From Brevibacterium pigmentatum (GTDB lineage Bacteria; Actinomycetota; Actinomycetes; Actinomycetales; Brevibacteriaceae): a DNA stretch of 64,000 nucleotides. This document shows, piece after piece, positions 16,747 through 25,655 of the stretch (positions are counted from its first letter, which is position 1; the number at the start of each line of letters is the position of its first letter). Below the pieces are notes generated by a model. That model was not told the DNA's origin and ran no database searches. It worked only from the letters and a program-made list of their open reading frames with translations. The translations under genes and the position numbers were made by a program. Location of the stretch: the NCBI RefSeq assembly GCF_011617465.1, contig NZ_CP050153.1, positions 2,542,001 to 2,606,000 of the forward strand, read 5' to 3'.

Positions 16747-19612
16747 ATGCCCGATCCGCACCTCCCGTACACCTTCGATCTCGCCCGCATTGGGGCCGGA
16801 TTGCCTGCCGCCGCGCTCATTGATGAGCTGAACCTCGCCGAGGCGGCTCCCTCCCCGAGGTTGGTCGTGGAGGCTCCTCCCGGTACCGGCAAGACCACCG
16901 TGGTGCCGCCGATGATCGCCGAGTACTTGGCTGGTGCTGTCGGGTCAGCTGGCACGACCGGGTCGGCTGGCGCAGCCGGCGGCACCGGCTCAGCCGAATC
17001 CCCGAGCCGCATCATCGTCACCCAACCCCGCCGGATGGCTGCCCGCGCCGCGGCCGGGCGGCTCGCGTCGTTGACGGGGACCCGCCTCGGCGAGGTGGTG
17101 GGTTTCACCGTTCGCGGTGAGTCGCGGACCTCGGCTGCGACTCGGATCGAATTCGTCACCACGGGTGTGCTCCTGTCCCGACTGTTGCGCGATCCTGAGC
17201 TGTCCGGCGTCGCCGGGGTCATCCTCGACGAGGTGCATGAGCGGCAGTTGGATACGGATCTCGCGTTCGCGATGTGCCGGGAGTTGGCGGATCTGCGTGA
17301 GGATCTGTCGGTGGTCGTCATGTCCGCGACCTTGGATGCGCAGCTGTGGGCCGCGCGCCTCGGGGACGGGCCGCAGGCGCCGGCGAACCTGCTGTCGGTG
17401 GCCGCAGATGCTCATCCTTTGGAGGTCCGCTGGGCGCCGGCGAAGGAGCGACCGCTCGATGCGCGGGGCGTGACATGGAATTTCCTTGATCACCTGGCCG
17501 CGGTGACGGTGCGTGCCATGGAGGAGAATGCCACCGGGGATGTGCTCGTCTTCGCACCCGGTGCGCGCGAGGTCGACGAGGTGGCATTTCGGGTGCGCCG
17601 TCGTATTGGGTCGAGCGCGGATGTGAAGGCAGGCACGAGCGGGGACGCGAGCGCGGCCGGCGGTTCGAATGCTGCAACGGTCGAGGTGCACACGCTGACG
17701 GGGCGGACGCCTGCGAAGGAACAGGACGCGATCCTTCGGCCGCGGACGGACAGTGGACGGAACCGGCGGGTCATCGTCTCGACGTCGGTCGCCGAATCGG
17801 CACTGACCATCGACGGTGTGCGCATCGTCGTCGACTCCGGACTCTCCCGGGGACCGCGCCTGGATTACAAGGCGGCACATGTCCGGGCTGGTGACGATGC
17901 GGGAGTCGAAGGCCTCCGGCACACAGCGCTCCGGTCGTGCCGCACGTCAGGGGCCCGGTGTCGCGTATCGGTGCATGTCAGAGGCGGATTGGGCGAGCCT
18001 GCCCGAGCACACTCCGCCCGAGGTCACGACCACCGATCTCACCTCCGCGGCCCTCGCGCTGGCAGCCTGGGGCGGAGACGAGAACCTGCTGCCCGATCCT
18101 CTGCCGACCGGTCCGAAGCGGCAGGCAGTCGACAATCTTGTGGCGTTGAGTGCTGTGGAAGTGGCAGCGGTATCAGACGACGCAGGAGCCGAGCTCCCAA
18201 TCTCAGCCCTCCACGTCACCGCAACGGGGCGGACGATTGCGAGGATTCCGGCCTCGGTGTGGTCGGCGCGTGGCCTCCTCGACGGGGCTGACCTGCTCTC
18301 TCCTGCTCGTGCGGCCGAGGCGATCGCCGTCATCGAGTCCGATCAGAGGGCTCCCGGCGCCGACCTCTCCGCTCTGCTGCGCCAGTTGAGACGCAGCAGA
18401 GATGCTCGATTCGTGCAGGACCGCAGGCGGTTTGCGTCGATCGCTCGCGAATTCGCCTCGGAGAGCGAAGGCGAGAGCACCGGCAGCGGAACTCGCAGTG
18501 GAGGTGACGTCGCCGGACACAGCGGAACTGCTGCCGACGAATCCACCGGCGTCTCCGGCACATCGCTCACACCCGAGGACCTCGGCCTCGTCACCGCGTT
18601 GTCGTATCCGCTGCAGATCGCGCGGCTGCGCAGCGCCTCGGACTCCGAATACCTGCTGGCATCGGGCACCGCGGCGAGCCTTCCACGGGACTCGTCCCTG
18701 CAGGGCAGTCCATGGTTGGCCATCGCCGAGGTGGGGCTGTCCGGGTCGCGGGCAATCATCCGGTCAGCGGTTTCCATCGACGTCGACACCGCGGAACTCG
18801 CCGGCGCCGGACTGCTGCACACGGAAGAGACGGCGAGGTTCGAGAGCGGCAAGGTCCGTGCAGTTCGGCGCAGTCGCCTCGGCGGAATCGAGCTCTCGTC
18901 CACCCCGATTCAGGCCGGCCCCGAGCTCGCCCGCCGCGCCATCGCCGAATCCGTGCGCGAGCGGGGAGCCCGCGAGGTTCTGCGTCCGTCCGAGGCTTTC
19001 GAATCGCTGCGGGCCAGACTCGGTCTCCTCCGCGCGGTCTTCGGCGAACCGTGGCCGGAGGTGACGTGGGAGCACCTGTCGGTCACGCTCGATCAGTGGT
19101 GTCCGGAGGCGCTCGACCGGATCGCGAAGGGCTCCGACCCTGCCCGCGTGGATCTCACATCTGCGCTGCGCACTCTGTTGCCATGGCCCGAAGCGGCCCG
19201 GCTCGATGAGTTGGCCCCGACCCATATTGAGGTGCCCAGCGGATCCGCGATCCGTCTCGAGTACCCGGATCCCGATCTCGTCGAACCAGGCACCACTTCC
19301 GACGCGGACGACGAGGCGACGGCCGCACCCGAGCGCACCGAGATCCCGAGCCCGATCCTCGCGGTCAAACTCCAGGAGTGCTTCGGCTGGACCGATGTGC
19401 CTCGCGTCTGCGACGGGCGGGTGCCGGTCACGATGCATCTGCTCTCCCCCGCGCGCAGGCCTTTGGCGGTGACCAGCGACCTGGCATCATTCTGGGCCAA
19501 CGCGTATGCCCATGTCAGAGCCGAGAATCGGGGCCGCTACCCGAAGCATCCGTGGCCGGAGGATCCGCTGACCGCGCCTGCTGCGAAGGGCACGAAGCGC
19601 TCAGGGCGCTGA
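16747..19612 (+). pseudogene. hrpB: ATP-dependent helicase HrpB, split by a +1 frameshift
   Basis: This DEAH/RHA-type helicase has its N-terminal half in one frame (16747-17877) and its C-terminal half in the next (17879-19612). The first half has the Walker A motif APPGTGKTT, the DEVH box DEVHERQLDTD and VVMSATLD. It ends at GLSRGPRLDYKAA, and the second frame continues without gap at MSGLVTMRESKAS. Removing one base (C at 17878, context GCGGCA-C-ATGTCC) restores the reading frame. The site is not a slippery homopolymer, so a sequencing error or genuine mutation is likelier than programmed frameshifting. Motif VI reads QRSGRAARQGPG, with Ala where HrpB usually has the second Gly. The C-terminal HrpB domain is complete to PWPEDP. 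Confidence 0.88.
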
Positions 19613-19649
19613 GCTGGAGCCCGACTCGACGGTCTGGGACAATGGTGCG

Positions 19650-20618
19650 GTGACGTCCGCACCCTCGACCACGATTTCCGCCCCATTCACGGCGGCGACC
19701 GAGCGTACCGACACATCGTCGGGCCGCCTCGGTGACGGTGTCGTTCCTGCCGAGATCTGGCGCGAGCTGCGTGACGATCACGAACATCGGATCGCCGAGC
19801 GCACCGATGCGCATATCGACCGGCGGATGCGACAGGAGACCCACCCGGTCGAAGACTTCCTCTTCACCTACTACCCGTTCAAGGTCGGGCAGCTGAAGAA
19901 ATGGCATCCCGGTCCGGGTGTGCGCGTCGCGCTTGAGACGGCCGAAGATCGTCGGTATTTCGACCGTCGGTGGTATCGCATCGACGATGCGCAGAATTTC
20001 GCCGAGGTGGACCTCGAGCCCTGGCGCACCGACCGTGGGGACGGAGCAAAGTTCATCGCCTCGCTGCTGTCGTCGACATTGGGTCGGGAAGCGAACTTCG
20101 GGTGCTTCGGCATCCACGAGTGGGCGATGGTCTACCGGCTCACCGACGAGCAGCGTCGGCATCAGCAGGTGCCGCTGCGGCTGAGTCCGGCCGAGACCGA
20201 TGCCGTCGTCGAAGGCCACCGCATCCAGTGTTCGCACCATGACGCGTTCCGATTCTTCACCGATCCGGCCCGGCCGCTCAACACTCTGCAGCCGAGCCGC
20301 GATGGCATGATCAGCAACGAGCAGCCAGGGTGCCTGCATGCGGGGATGGATCTGTACAAATGGGCGATGAAGATCTCGCCGATCGCGGACTCGGATCTCG
20401 TCGTCGACTGCTTCGATCTGGCTCTCGACATCCGCACTCTGGATATGGAGGCCTCCCCCTATGACCTGCGCGGATGGGGGTACGGCGTCGTGGCCATCGA
20501 GACCGCTGCGGGCAAGGCCGAGTACATGGAACGGCAGAAGGAGTTCTCCGGCAGGGCGCAGACGCTGCGTCGTCGGCTGCTCGATGCCTTGGCCGTCGCC
20601 GGAGTCCATCCGCGCTGA
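19650..20618 (+). CDS. Conserved actinobacterial protein, often labelled 3-methyladenine DNA glycosylase
   Basis: The GTG at 19650 gives 322 residues. The first 30 residues are Ser/Thr/Ala-rich. The core includes HPVEDFLFTYYPFKVGQLKKWHPG near 75 and GCFGIHEWAMVYR near 155, and it is rich in aromatic and His residues. This uncharacterised actinobacterial family is frequently annotated as 3-methyladenine glycosylase. I see no helix-hairpin-helix or Gly/Pro/Asp glycosylase signature, so I regard the enzymatic label as unproven. Zinc or metal binding through the conserved His residues is possible. It follows hrpB by 37 bp. Confidence 0.7.
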   Translation: MTSAPSTTISAPFTAATERTDTSSGRLGDGVVPAEIWRELRDDHEHRIAERTDAHIDRRMRQETHPVEDFLFTYYPFKVGQLKKWHPGPGVRVALETAEDRRYFDRRWYRIDDAQNFAEVDLEPWRTDRGDGAKFIASLLSSTLGREANFGCFGIHEWAMVYRLTDEQRRHQQVPLRLSPAETDAVVEGHRIQCSHHDAFRFFTDPARPLNTLQPSRDGMISNEQPGCLHAGMDLYKWAMKISPIADSDLVVDCFDLALDIRTLDMEASPYDLRGWGYGVVAIETAAGKAEYMERQKEFSGRAQTLRRRLLDALAVAGVHPR

Positions 20619-20706
20619 CGTGTCGGCGCGCTATCGGCCCGCCACAGACCCGCCGCAGAGCGGACACACGCGGACTCCGCAGGTCGCGGGTCTTATGATC
20701 GAGAGT

Positions 20707-21762
20707 ATGCGTGCCGTCGTCTTCGATCAGTTCTCTGTCCGCCCTCGGATGCAGGAGATCCCTGCACCTGCTGCCCCCGATGCGGGCGTCGTCATCGACG
20801 TCGAGGCCACCGGGGTGTGCCGCAGCGATCATCACGCGTGGGCCGGCCACGACTCGACCATCACCCTGCCCCATGTCCCCGGGCATGAGCTGGTGGGTCG
20901 GGTCGCCTCGGCGGGGGTCGGGGTAGAGAAATTCCAGGTTGGGCAGCGAGTGACCGTACCGTTCGTGTGCGGGTGCGGGACGTGCCGGTGGTGCGACTCG
21001 GGCAATGCGCAGGTCTGCCCCGATCAGACGCAGCCGGGGTTCACGCATTTCGGGTCGTGGGCGGATCAGGTCGTCATCCACAATGCCGATGCGAATCTCG
21101 TGGCTGTGCCCGAGGAGCTGCCGGCCGCGGCGGTGGTCGGGCTCGGGTGTCGGTTCGCGACGGCCTTCCACGGTCTGCGGGTGCGGGCTCGGCTTGCCGC
21201 GGACGAGACGGTTGCCGTGTTCGGCTGCGGCGGGGTGGGACTGTCGGCGATCATGATCGCGCGGGCTCTCGGCGCTCGGGTAGTCGCCGTCGACGTCAGC
21301 GATGCGGCTCTGGAATCCGCCCGAAAGTTCGGTGCCGAACGACGCGTCAATGCCCGCAGTCTTGACTCGGCCGAACTCAGCGCCGAGGTGGTCGCACAGT
21401 TCGCGTCGACCGATCCCGATGGGGTGGCTGTGACCGTCGATGCCTTGGGTCGGGAGGACACGATCCGGGCGGCGATCGGTGCTCTGGCACCGTTGGGACG
21501 GCATGTGCAGATCGGTCTGCTGCCCGCCGAGCCGGTCGTCGATCTGCCGCGCGTGATCGCTCTCGAGCTCAGTGTGCTCGGCTCGCACGGAATGGCCGCG
21601 GCCGAGTACCCGGAGCTCGTGGACCTGGTCGTCCAGGGGCGGCTGCGCCCGCAGGACCTCGTCGCCAACGTCATCGGACTCGACGAGGCACCCGCGGCGA
21701 TGGAGGCAATGGGCTCTCCCGCCGCCTCGGCGGGGATGACGATCATCGACCTGGGGCGCTAA
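20707..21762 (+). CDS. Zinc-dependent alcohol dehydrogenase (MDR family)
   Basis: This cytosolic NAD(P)-dependent medium-chain dehydrogenase has 351 residues. The catalytic zinc ligands are C in TGVCRSDHHAW (about residue 38) and PGHELVG (about 60). The structural zinc lobe is CGCGTCRWCDSGNAQVC (about 88-104), with four Cys. The Rossmann motif is GCGGVGLSA (about 170). The ATG at 20707 starts the conserved MRAVVFD; an in-frame ATG at 20695 is possible. Such enzymes oxidise primary alcohols or reduce aldehydes, and the substrate is unknown. It converges on the HIT gene with only 6 bp between. Confidence 0.92.
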   Translation: MRAVVFDQFSVRPRMQEIPAPAAPDAGVVIDVEATGVCRSDHHAWAGHDSTITLPHVPGHELVGRVASAGVGVEKFQVGQRVTVPFVCGCGTCRWCDSGNAQVCPDQTQPGFTHFGSWADQVVIHNADANLVAVPEELPAAAVVGLGCRFATAFHGLRVRARLAADETVAVFGCGGVGLSAIMIARALGARVVAVDVSDAALESARKFGAERRVNARSLDSAELSAEVVAQFASTDPDGVAVTVDALGREDTIRAAIGALAPLGRHVQIGLLPAEPVVDLPRVIALELSVLGSHGMAAAEYPELVDLVVQGRLRPQDLVANVIGLDEAPAAMEAMGSPAASAGMTIIDLGR

Positions 21763-21768
21763 TGCCCA

Positions 21769-22203
21769 TCACCCTTCGCCGAGTGACTCCCGCATACTCG
21801 CGGCGAGGGAATCGATGAGGTCCTGATCCCCGCGGACACCAGGTTGGAATGGCAGCCGCAGGTGGTCTTTGTTCTTGTCCCGGTAGCGCGGAATGACGTG
21901 CATGTGGAAGTGGAAGACTGTCTGCCACGCATCGGCACCGCAGCAGTTGAGGAGGTTGACGCCGTCCGCTCCCCACGCCGAATAGGCGTGCTTGGCGATG
22001 CGCTGAGACTCGAGCGTCACCGCCGTCAGATCGTCAGCCGGGATGTCCCGCAGATCCGTGCTGTGACGTTTCGGCACGACGAGCAGATGCCCGTCCGATC
22101 CCGGCTGGATGTCCATGAATGCGAACGTCGATTCGGTCTCGGCGATCGGCGCACTGGGCGCCTCACCTGTGACGATCTGGCAGAAGATGCAGTCGCTGCT
22201 CAT
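21769..22203 (-). CDS. HIT family nucleotide-binding protein
   Basis: The product has 144 residues with the CIFCQIVTGE N-terminus typical of Hint-branch proteins and the histidine triad HFHMHVIPR near residue 100. Such proteins hydrolyse nucleoside phosphoramidates or dinucleoside polyphosphates. The ATG at 22203 follows GGGAGGAA at a 10-nt distance; a GTG at 22224 would overlap that site. The Cys-x2-Cys pair near the N-terminus could bind zinc. Confidence 0.92.
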   Translation of the reverse strand: MSSDCIFCQIVTGEAPSAPIAETESTFAFMDIQPGSDGHLLVVPKRHSTDLRDIPADDLTAVTLESQRIAKHAYSAWGADGVNLLNCCGADAWQTVFHFHMHVIPRYRDKNKDHLRLPFQPGVRGDQDLIDSLAASMRESLGEG

Positions 22204-22254
22204 CAGATCCGATTCCTCCCTCACCGTGAGTGGGCTGGTGTTCTGCTGCGCCTC

Positions 22255-22833
22255 TCAGACCATGATCGCGAGGACGACGTTCGTGTCCTGGCTGTCCCAG
22301 CGGCCCAGCAGCAGACCGGCGTCGGACTTCTCCGCCGGCGACTCGGGAGACAGGCGGTAGAGGATCTCGACGTCTCCTGCACCTGGCAGCGGCCCAGTTC
22401 CGAAGGCGTGAGCCACATCGGTGATCTCTTCGCCCCGGTTGCCCTCATCGTCGACGCGGTACTGCTCCGCAGCCGTTGACGCTGTGGCGATGGTGTGGTC
22501 GAGGCGCTGCCGGAACAGCGGGTCACCCATGCCGGCGTAGACCCACCGCTTGCCGAGCACCGAGTGCTCCATATTCGCCACGAAGGCCTGGTCGGCGCCC
22601 TCGAGCGGTGCACCGCGGTAGGTCAGCGGCACCTGCAGCAGCTGGTCGCCGCTGCGCACAATGTGGATCTCGATGCCGACCTCACCGGCGGGGTCATCGA
22701 AACGGTATGCGGTGACGGCTTCGAGCGGGTTCGCCTCAAGGTCGAGCTCGGTGGCCCAATCCTGTTCGGCCACCCAGTCGGTGACGACGTCGAGCTTGCC
22801 GGGATTGAGCTGAGCTGCGTAGATATCTGCCAT
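22255..22833 (-). CDS. Maltokinase N-terminal cap-like / CG0192-related protein
   Basis: This 192-residue alpha/beta protein resembles the N-terminal cap domain of maltokinase-type proteins and the corynebacterial CG0192-related family. Visible landmarks are the VPLTYRGAPLEGAD motif near residue 80 and a GKRWVYAGMGDPLF segment near 100. The kinase catalytic part is absent, so the protein is a stand-alone cap-like domain of unknown role. The start is supported by AGGAGG 8 bp upstream. It follows thyX by 50 bp in the same direction. Confidence 0.75.
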   Translation of the reverse strand: MADIYAAQLNPGKLDVVTDWVAEQDWATELDLEANPLEAVTAYRFDDPAGEVGIEIHIVRSGDQLLQVPLTYRGAPLEGADQAFVANMEHSVLGKRWVYAGMGDPLFRQRLDHTIATASTAAEQYRVDDEGNRGEEITDVAHAFGTGPLPGAGDVEILYRLSPESPAEKSDAGLLLGRWDSQDTNVVLAIMV

Positions 22834-22883
22834 GGCAGTTCCTCCTGAGAACTGGGTGACGACGGTGTCAGGTGCTGCTGGTG

Positions 22884-23669
22884 TCAGGCCTTCCGAGTGC
22901 CGGGGATCCATTCTCCGTCGACGACTTCGTAGTCGGCGAAGACGGCCGGAGCCTCTTCGCGCATGACTTCACCGATCTTGTTGAAGATGAGGCGGATCTC
23001 CTCTTCGGCACCCTTCGCGGTGCGCATCTCGATGACGTGGCGCAGTGAGCGGAGGTTCGCGGTGTAGACGATGCCGGTGGCCAGGCCCTCGGGGGCGAAG
23101 CGGCGCATGAACGAGGTCATGTGCTTCTTGTGCGAGAACTTCGTGCCTTCCTCGTCGAGCTCGAAGTGCTCGGCCATCCACTTCTGGTGCTCCTCGAGGG
23201 TGTCGAGGACCTTGAGGCTGCGTTCCATGAGCTCGGGATCTTCCCGCGCCCACTCCGGGAACCAGAACGGAATGTCGGTGAGACGGACGTAGCGCAGCGA
23301 TTCCTGCGAGAACGCCGATCCTGCACGGTGACGGATGAGTTCGTGGGTGAGCACGCGTGAGACGTTGTGGAGGACGAAGGTGAAGTTCGCGTGTTCGAGC
23401 ACGGATCCGTGCTGGGACTTCACGACGTTGCCGAGGTACTGCGCGGAATCGGTGCGCACGCGCGAGACGTTCGGGTTGAGTCCCGGCTCCCACGAGCGAT
23501 AGCACATGCGTCCGGAGAACTCGAGGAGATCCTCGGCGTCCGGGGATTCGGCCTCTTCGACACGGTCCGCCCAGGAGGTTCCGCCCACCCCGTCGAGGTA
23601 AGTCCTCATCGCTTCCCAATCGATATTGGGCTTGGCGAGCAGTTCAACGGACGGTTCGACCTGGCGCAT
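22884..23669 (-). CDS. thyX: FAD-dependent thymidylate synthase
   Basis: It makes dTMP from dUMP using methylene-tetrahydrofolate and reduced flavin, the alternative to ThyA. The 261-residue protein carries the diagnostic ThyX motif RHRAGSAFSQESLRY (RHRx7S) near residue 125. I set the start at the ATG at 23669 following GGAGA. An upstream in-frame ATG would add 12 residues not typical of the family. Confidence 0.96.
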   Translation of the reverse strand: MRQVEPSVELLAKPNIDWEAMRTYLDGVGGTSWADRVEEAESPDAEDLLEFSGRMCYRSWEPGLNPNVSRVRTDSAQYLGNVVKSQHGSVLEHANFTFVLHNVSRVLTHELIRHRAGSAFSQESLRYVRLTDIPFWFPEWAREDPELMERSLKVLDTLEEHQKWMAEHFELDEEGTKFSHKKHMTSFMRRFAPEGLATGIVYTANLRSLRHVIEMRTAKGAEEEIRLIFNKIGEVMREEAPAVFADYEVVDGEWIPGTRKA

Positions 23670-23762
23670 GGCTCTCCTAGTGAAGGGGACGTGATTGATT
23701 CCCAATCCTACAGACAGCTCGACTCGTTTCGTTGATGGGTCCGCGCCGAAATTCTGTTCGTC

Positions 23763-24569
23763 TCAGCCCTGTTGGCTGGAAGCCTCGAAGCGTCCATGTT
23801 CGTCGAGGTTGCGTAAGCTTCCGCCCGCATCGACGACATAGGCCGCGGCATCCGCAGATTCCACCATCACCGAGGTGGCCACACTGTCCACGTAGACGAC
23901 CGCGGCATGGTCATCGACGACGATCCCCGGTGCGGGCAGGCTCCCATCCGTGATCCAGCCGAGGAAGGATTCCTCCCGCCCTGGTTCTCCGTGGAAGTGC
24001 GGGCAGGAACTCCCCCGCAGAAACCCGAGCCCGTCGCTCAACGGTGCCAGCGGACCGAACGAATCCGTCGAAGAGGCGTCGAACCAGCAGTTCGCACCGG
24101 CGCTGATCCCGGCGAGGATCGTGCCGCCGGCAGCCGCCTTCCTCATCAGATCGTCGACTCCATGCCGACGCCAGAGGCTGAGCAGGTTCGCTGTCGAGCC
24201 GCCGCCGACATAGATGAGGTCCATGTCGAGCAGCATCGCCGGATCCTCATAGTCCCACGGACTCTGTCCGAACAGGGAGAGGACGTGGGTCTTTGCTCGA
24301 CCGTCGAAAGCCGCTTCGAACCTCTCGATGTAGTCACGGCTGTCGCCGGAGGCGGTGGGGACGAAGCAGACTCGCGGAAGCCCGGATGCGGCACCTCGCC
24401 CACTCACATCTGCGGAAGTCGATCGACCTCTGTCTGCGGACGTCCGCCGCCTCGCCATCAGCAGAAGTTCGTCGTCAATGGCCGAGTTCCCGGTTTCGGA
24501 CATCGAGAACCCACCGCCGCCGAGAGCCACGATCGTGCCCCGGAAAACGGTGGGTTCGGAGGCGTTCAC
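23763..24569 (-). CDS. Peptidase E / cyanophycinase-type peptidase (family S51)
   Basis: This 268-residue class-I-amidotransferase-fold peptidase has GTIVALGGGGF at the N-terminus, YVGGGSTANLL near 125 and the catalytic serine elbow GISAGANCWF near 160. SCPHFHGE follows near 200. S51 dipeptidase E enzymes cleave Asp-Xaa dipeptides. The GTG at 24569 overlaps the lipoate-ligase stop by 4 bp (GTGA), which favours it over a GTG at 24587. The extra Arg/Ser-rich stretch at about residues 40-60 looks like an unstructured insertion. Confidence 0.85.
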   Translation of the reverse strand: MNASEPTVFRGTIVALGGGGFSMSETGNSAIDDELLLMARRRTSADRGRSTSADVSGRGAASGLPRVCFVPTASGDSRDYIERFEAAFDGRAKTHVLSLFGQSPWDYEDPAMLLDMDLIYVGGGSTANLLSLWRRHGVDDLMRKAAAGGTILAGISAGANCWFDASSTDSFGPLAPLSDGLGFLRGSSCPHFHGEPGREESFLGWITDGSLPAPGIVVDDHAAVVYVDSVATSVMVESADAAAYVVDAGGSLRNLDEHGRFEASSQQG

Positions 24570-25645
24570 GGCACCCGGTGCGTCCACTTCTCGGTCCCGA
24601 ATTTCTCGTCGACGAGTTCCTGCGCCCGCTTGAGCTCCTCCGGGGTGTAGGTGCCAAAGGTGGCCCCATATCGGCTGGCGAAGGTGTCGGCCATGACATC
24701 GATGATGTCCTTGCGTGCCTCACCGGTCTGGCTCCGCAGCGGATCGACGCGCTTCTTCGCACTCGCCACGCCTTTGTCGGAGATCTTCGCTTCGCCGATG
24801 CGCAGAACCTCGACCATCTTGTCCGCGTCGATGTCATAACTCATCGTCGCGTGGTGGAGCAGTGTGCCGTCGCGCATCCGCTTCTGTGCGGCACCGCCGA
24901 TCTTGCCGCCGGTCGAGGAGATGTCGTTGATCGGCTTGTAGAACGCCTCCACCCCGAGGGTCTTCAGAGCCGCGAGCACCCACTGGTCGAGGAACACGTA
25001 CGACTCCTCGTAGTCGAGACCGGCGACGAGGGCAGGCGGGACGAACATCGAATAGGTGATGCAGTTACCGCCCTCCATGAACATGGCTCCGCCGCCGGAG
25101 ATGCGACGTACGACCTGAACGTCGTGCTTGTCCACACCTTCGGGCCGCAACTCGTTGACGTAGGACTGGAACGCCCCGATGACGGTGGCCGTGTCCTCCC
25201 ACTCCCAGAACCGCAGCGTCGGCTGGCGACGACCTGCCGCGACCTCTTCGAGCAGAACCTGATCGAGCGCGACATTGAGCTGAGTGGGCAGCACCTCGCC
25301 GCGGATGACCTGCCAGTCGAAGTCCGTGAAGTTCGCCGCCGAACCCAACGCTCGACGCACGACCGTGGCGATGTCGGCAGTGGAGAACCCGTGCATCGCC
25401 AGTTCCGAACCGTAGCCGGCCAAGGCCTCGTCGAGGCGGCCGCGCAGTGTCGCGTTGTCGGCGTAGACACTGGCGCCGACGAGGGCCGGTGCGAGATCGA
25501 AGTAGGCTTCTTCGGGTTCGAGGAAGAAGTCACCGGAGATCTTCAACTCGGTGATGGTCTTACCGTCGGAGGTCACATCGGCGACGACGAGTTTGCCGCC
25601 GATGACCTTGTATTCGCCGTGGAAGTGCTGCGTCTCGTTCGTCAT
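24566..25645 (-). CDS. Lipoate-protein ligase family protein, domain-permuted
   Basis: It attaches lipoate or a related acyl group to the lipoyl domains of 2-oxoacid dehydrogenases. The protein has 359 residues. The catalytic LplA domain (about 110-359) carries RRISGGGAMFMEGGNCITYS and the lysine motif KIGGAAQKR. The accessory domain normally found at the C-terminus of E. coli LplA (GGKLVVADV...LKISGDFFLEPEEA) is here at the N-terminus, residues about 15-100, so the order is permuted. The start follows GGGAG. It is in an operon with the S9 peptidase upstream and the S51 peptidase downstream. Confidence 0.88.
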   Translation of the reverse strand: MTNETQHFHGEYKVIGGKLVVADVTSDGKTITELKISGDFFLEPEEAYFDLAPALVGASVYADNATLRGRLDEALAGYGSELAMHGFSTADIATVVRRALGSAANFTDFDWQVIRGEVLPTQLNVALDQVLLEEVAAGRRQPTLRFWEWEDTATVIGAFQSYVNELRPEGVDKHDVQVVRRISGGGAMFMEGGNCITYSMFVPPALVAGLDYEESYVFLDQWVLAALKTLGVEAFYKPINDISSTGGKIGGAAQKRMRDGTLLHHATMSYDIDADKMVEVLRIGEAKISDKGVASAKKRVDPLRSQTGEARKDIIDVMADTFASRYGATFGTYTPEELKRAQELVDEKFGTEKWTHRVP

Positions 25646-25655
25646 GTCTCCCAAC

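Noticed and set aside
17878..17890. Programmed frameshift or translational coupling in hrpB
   Set aside because: No slippery heptamer or Shine-Dalgarno-like stimulator is visible, and the first frame does not stop near the second frame's ATG; treated as mutation or error.
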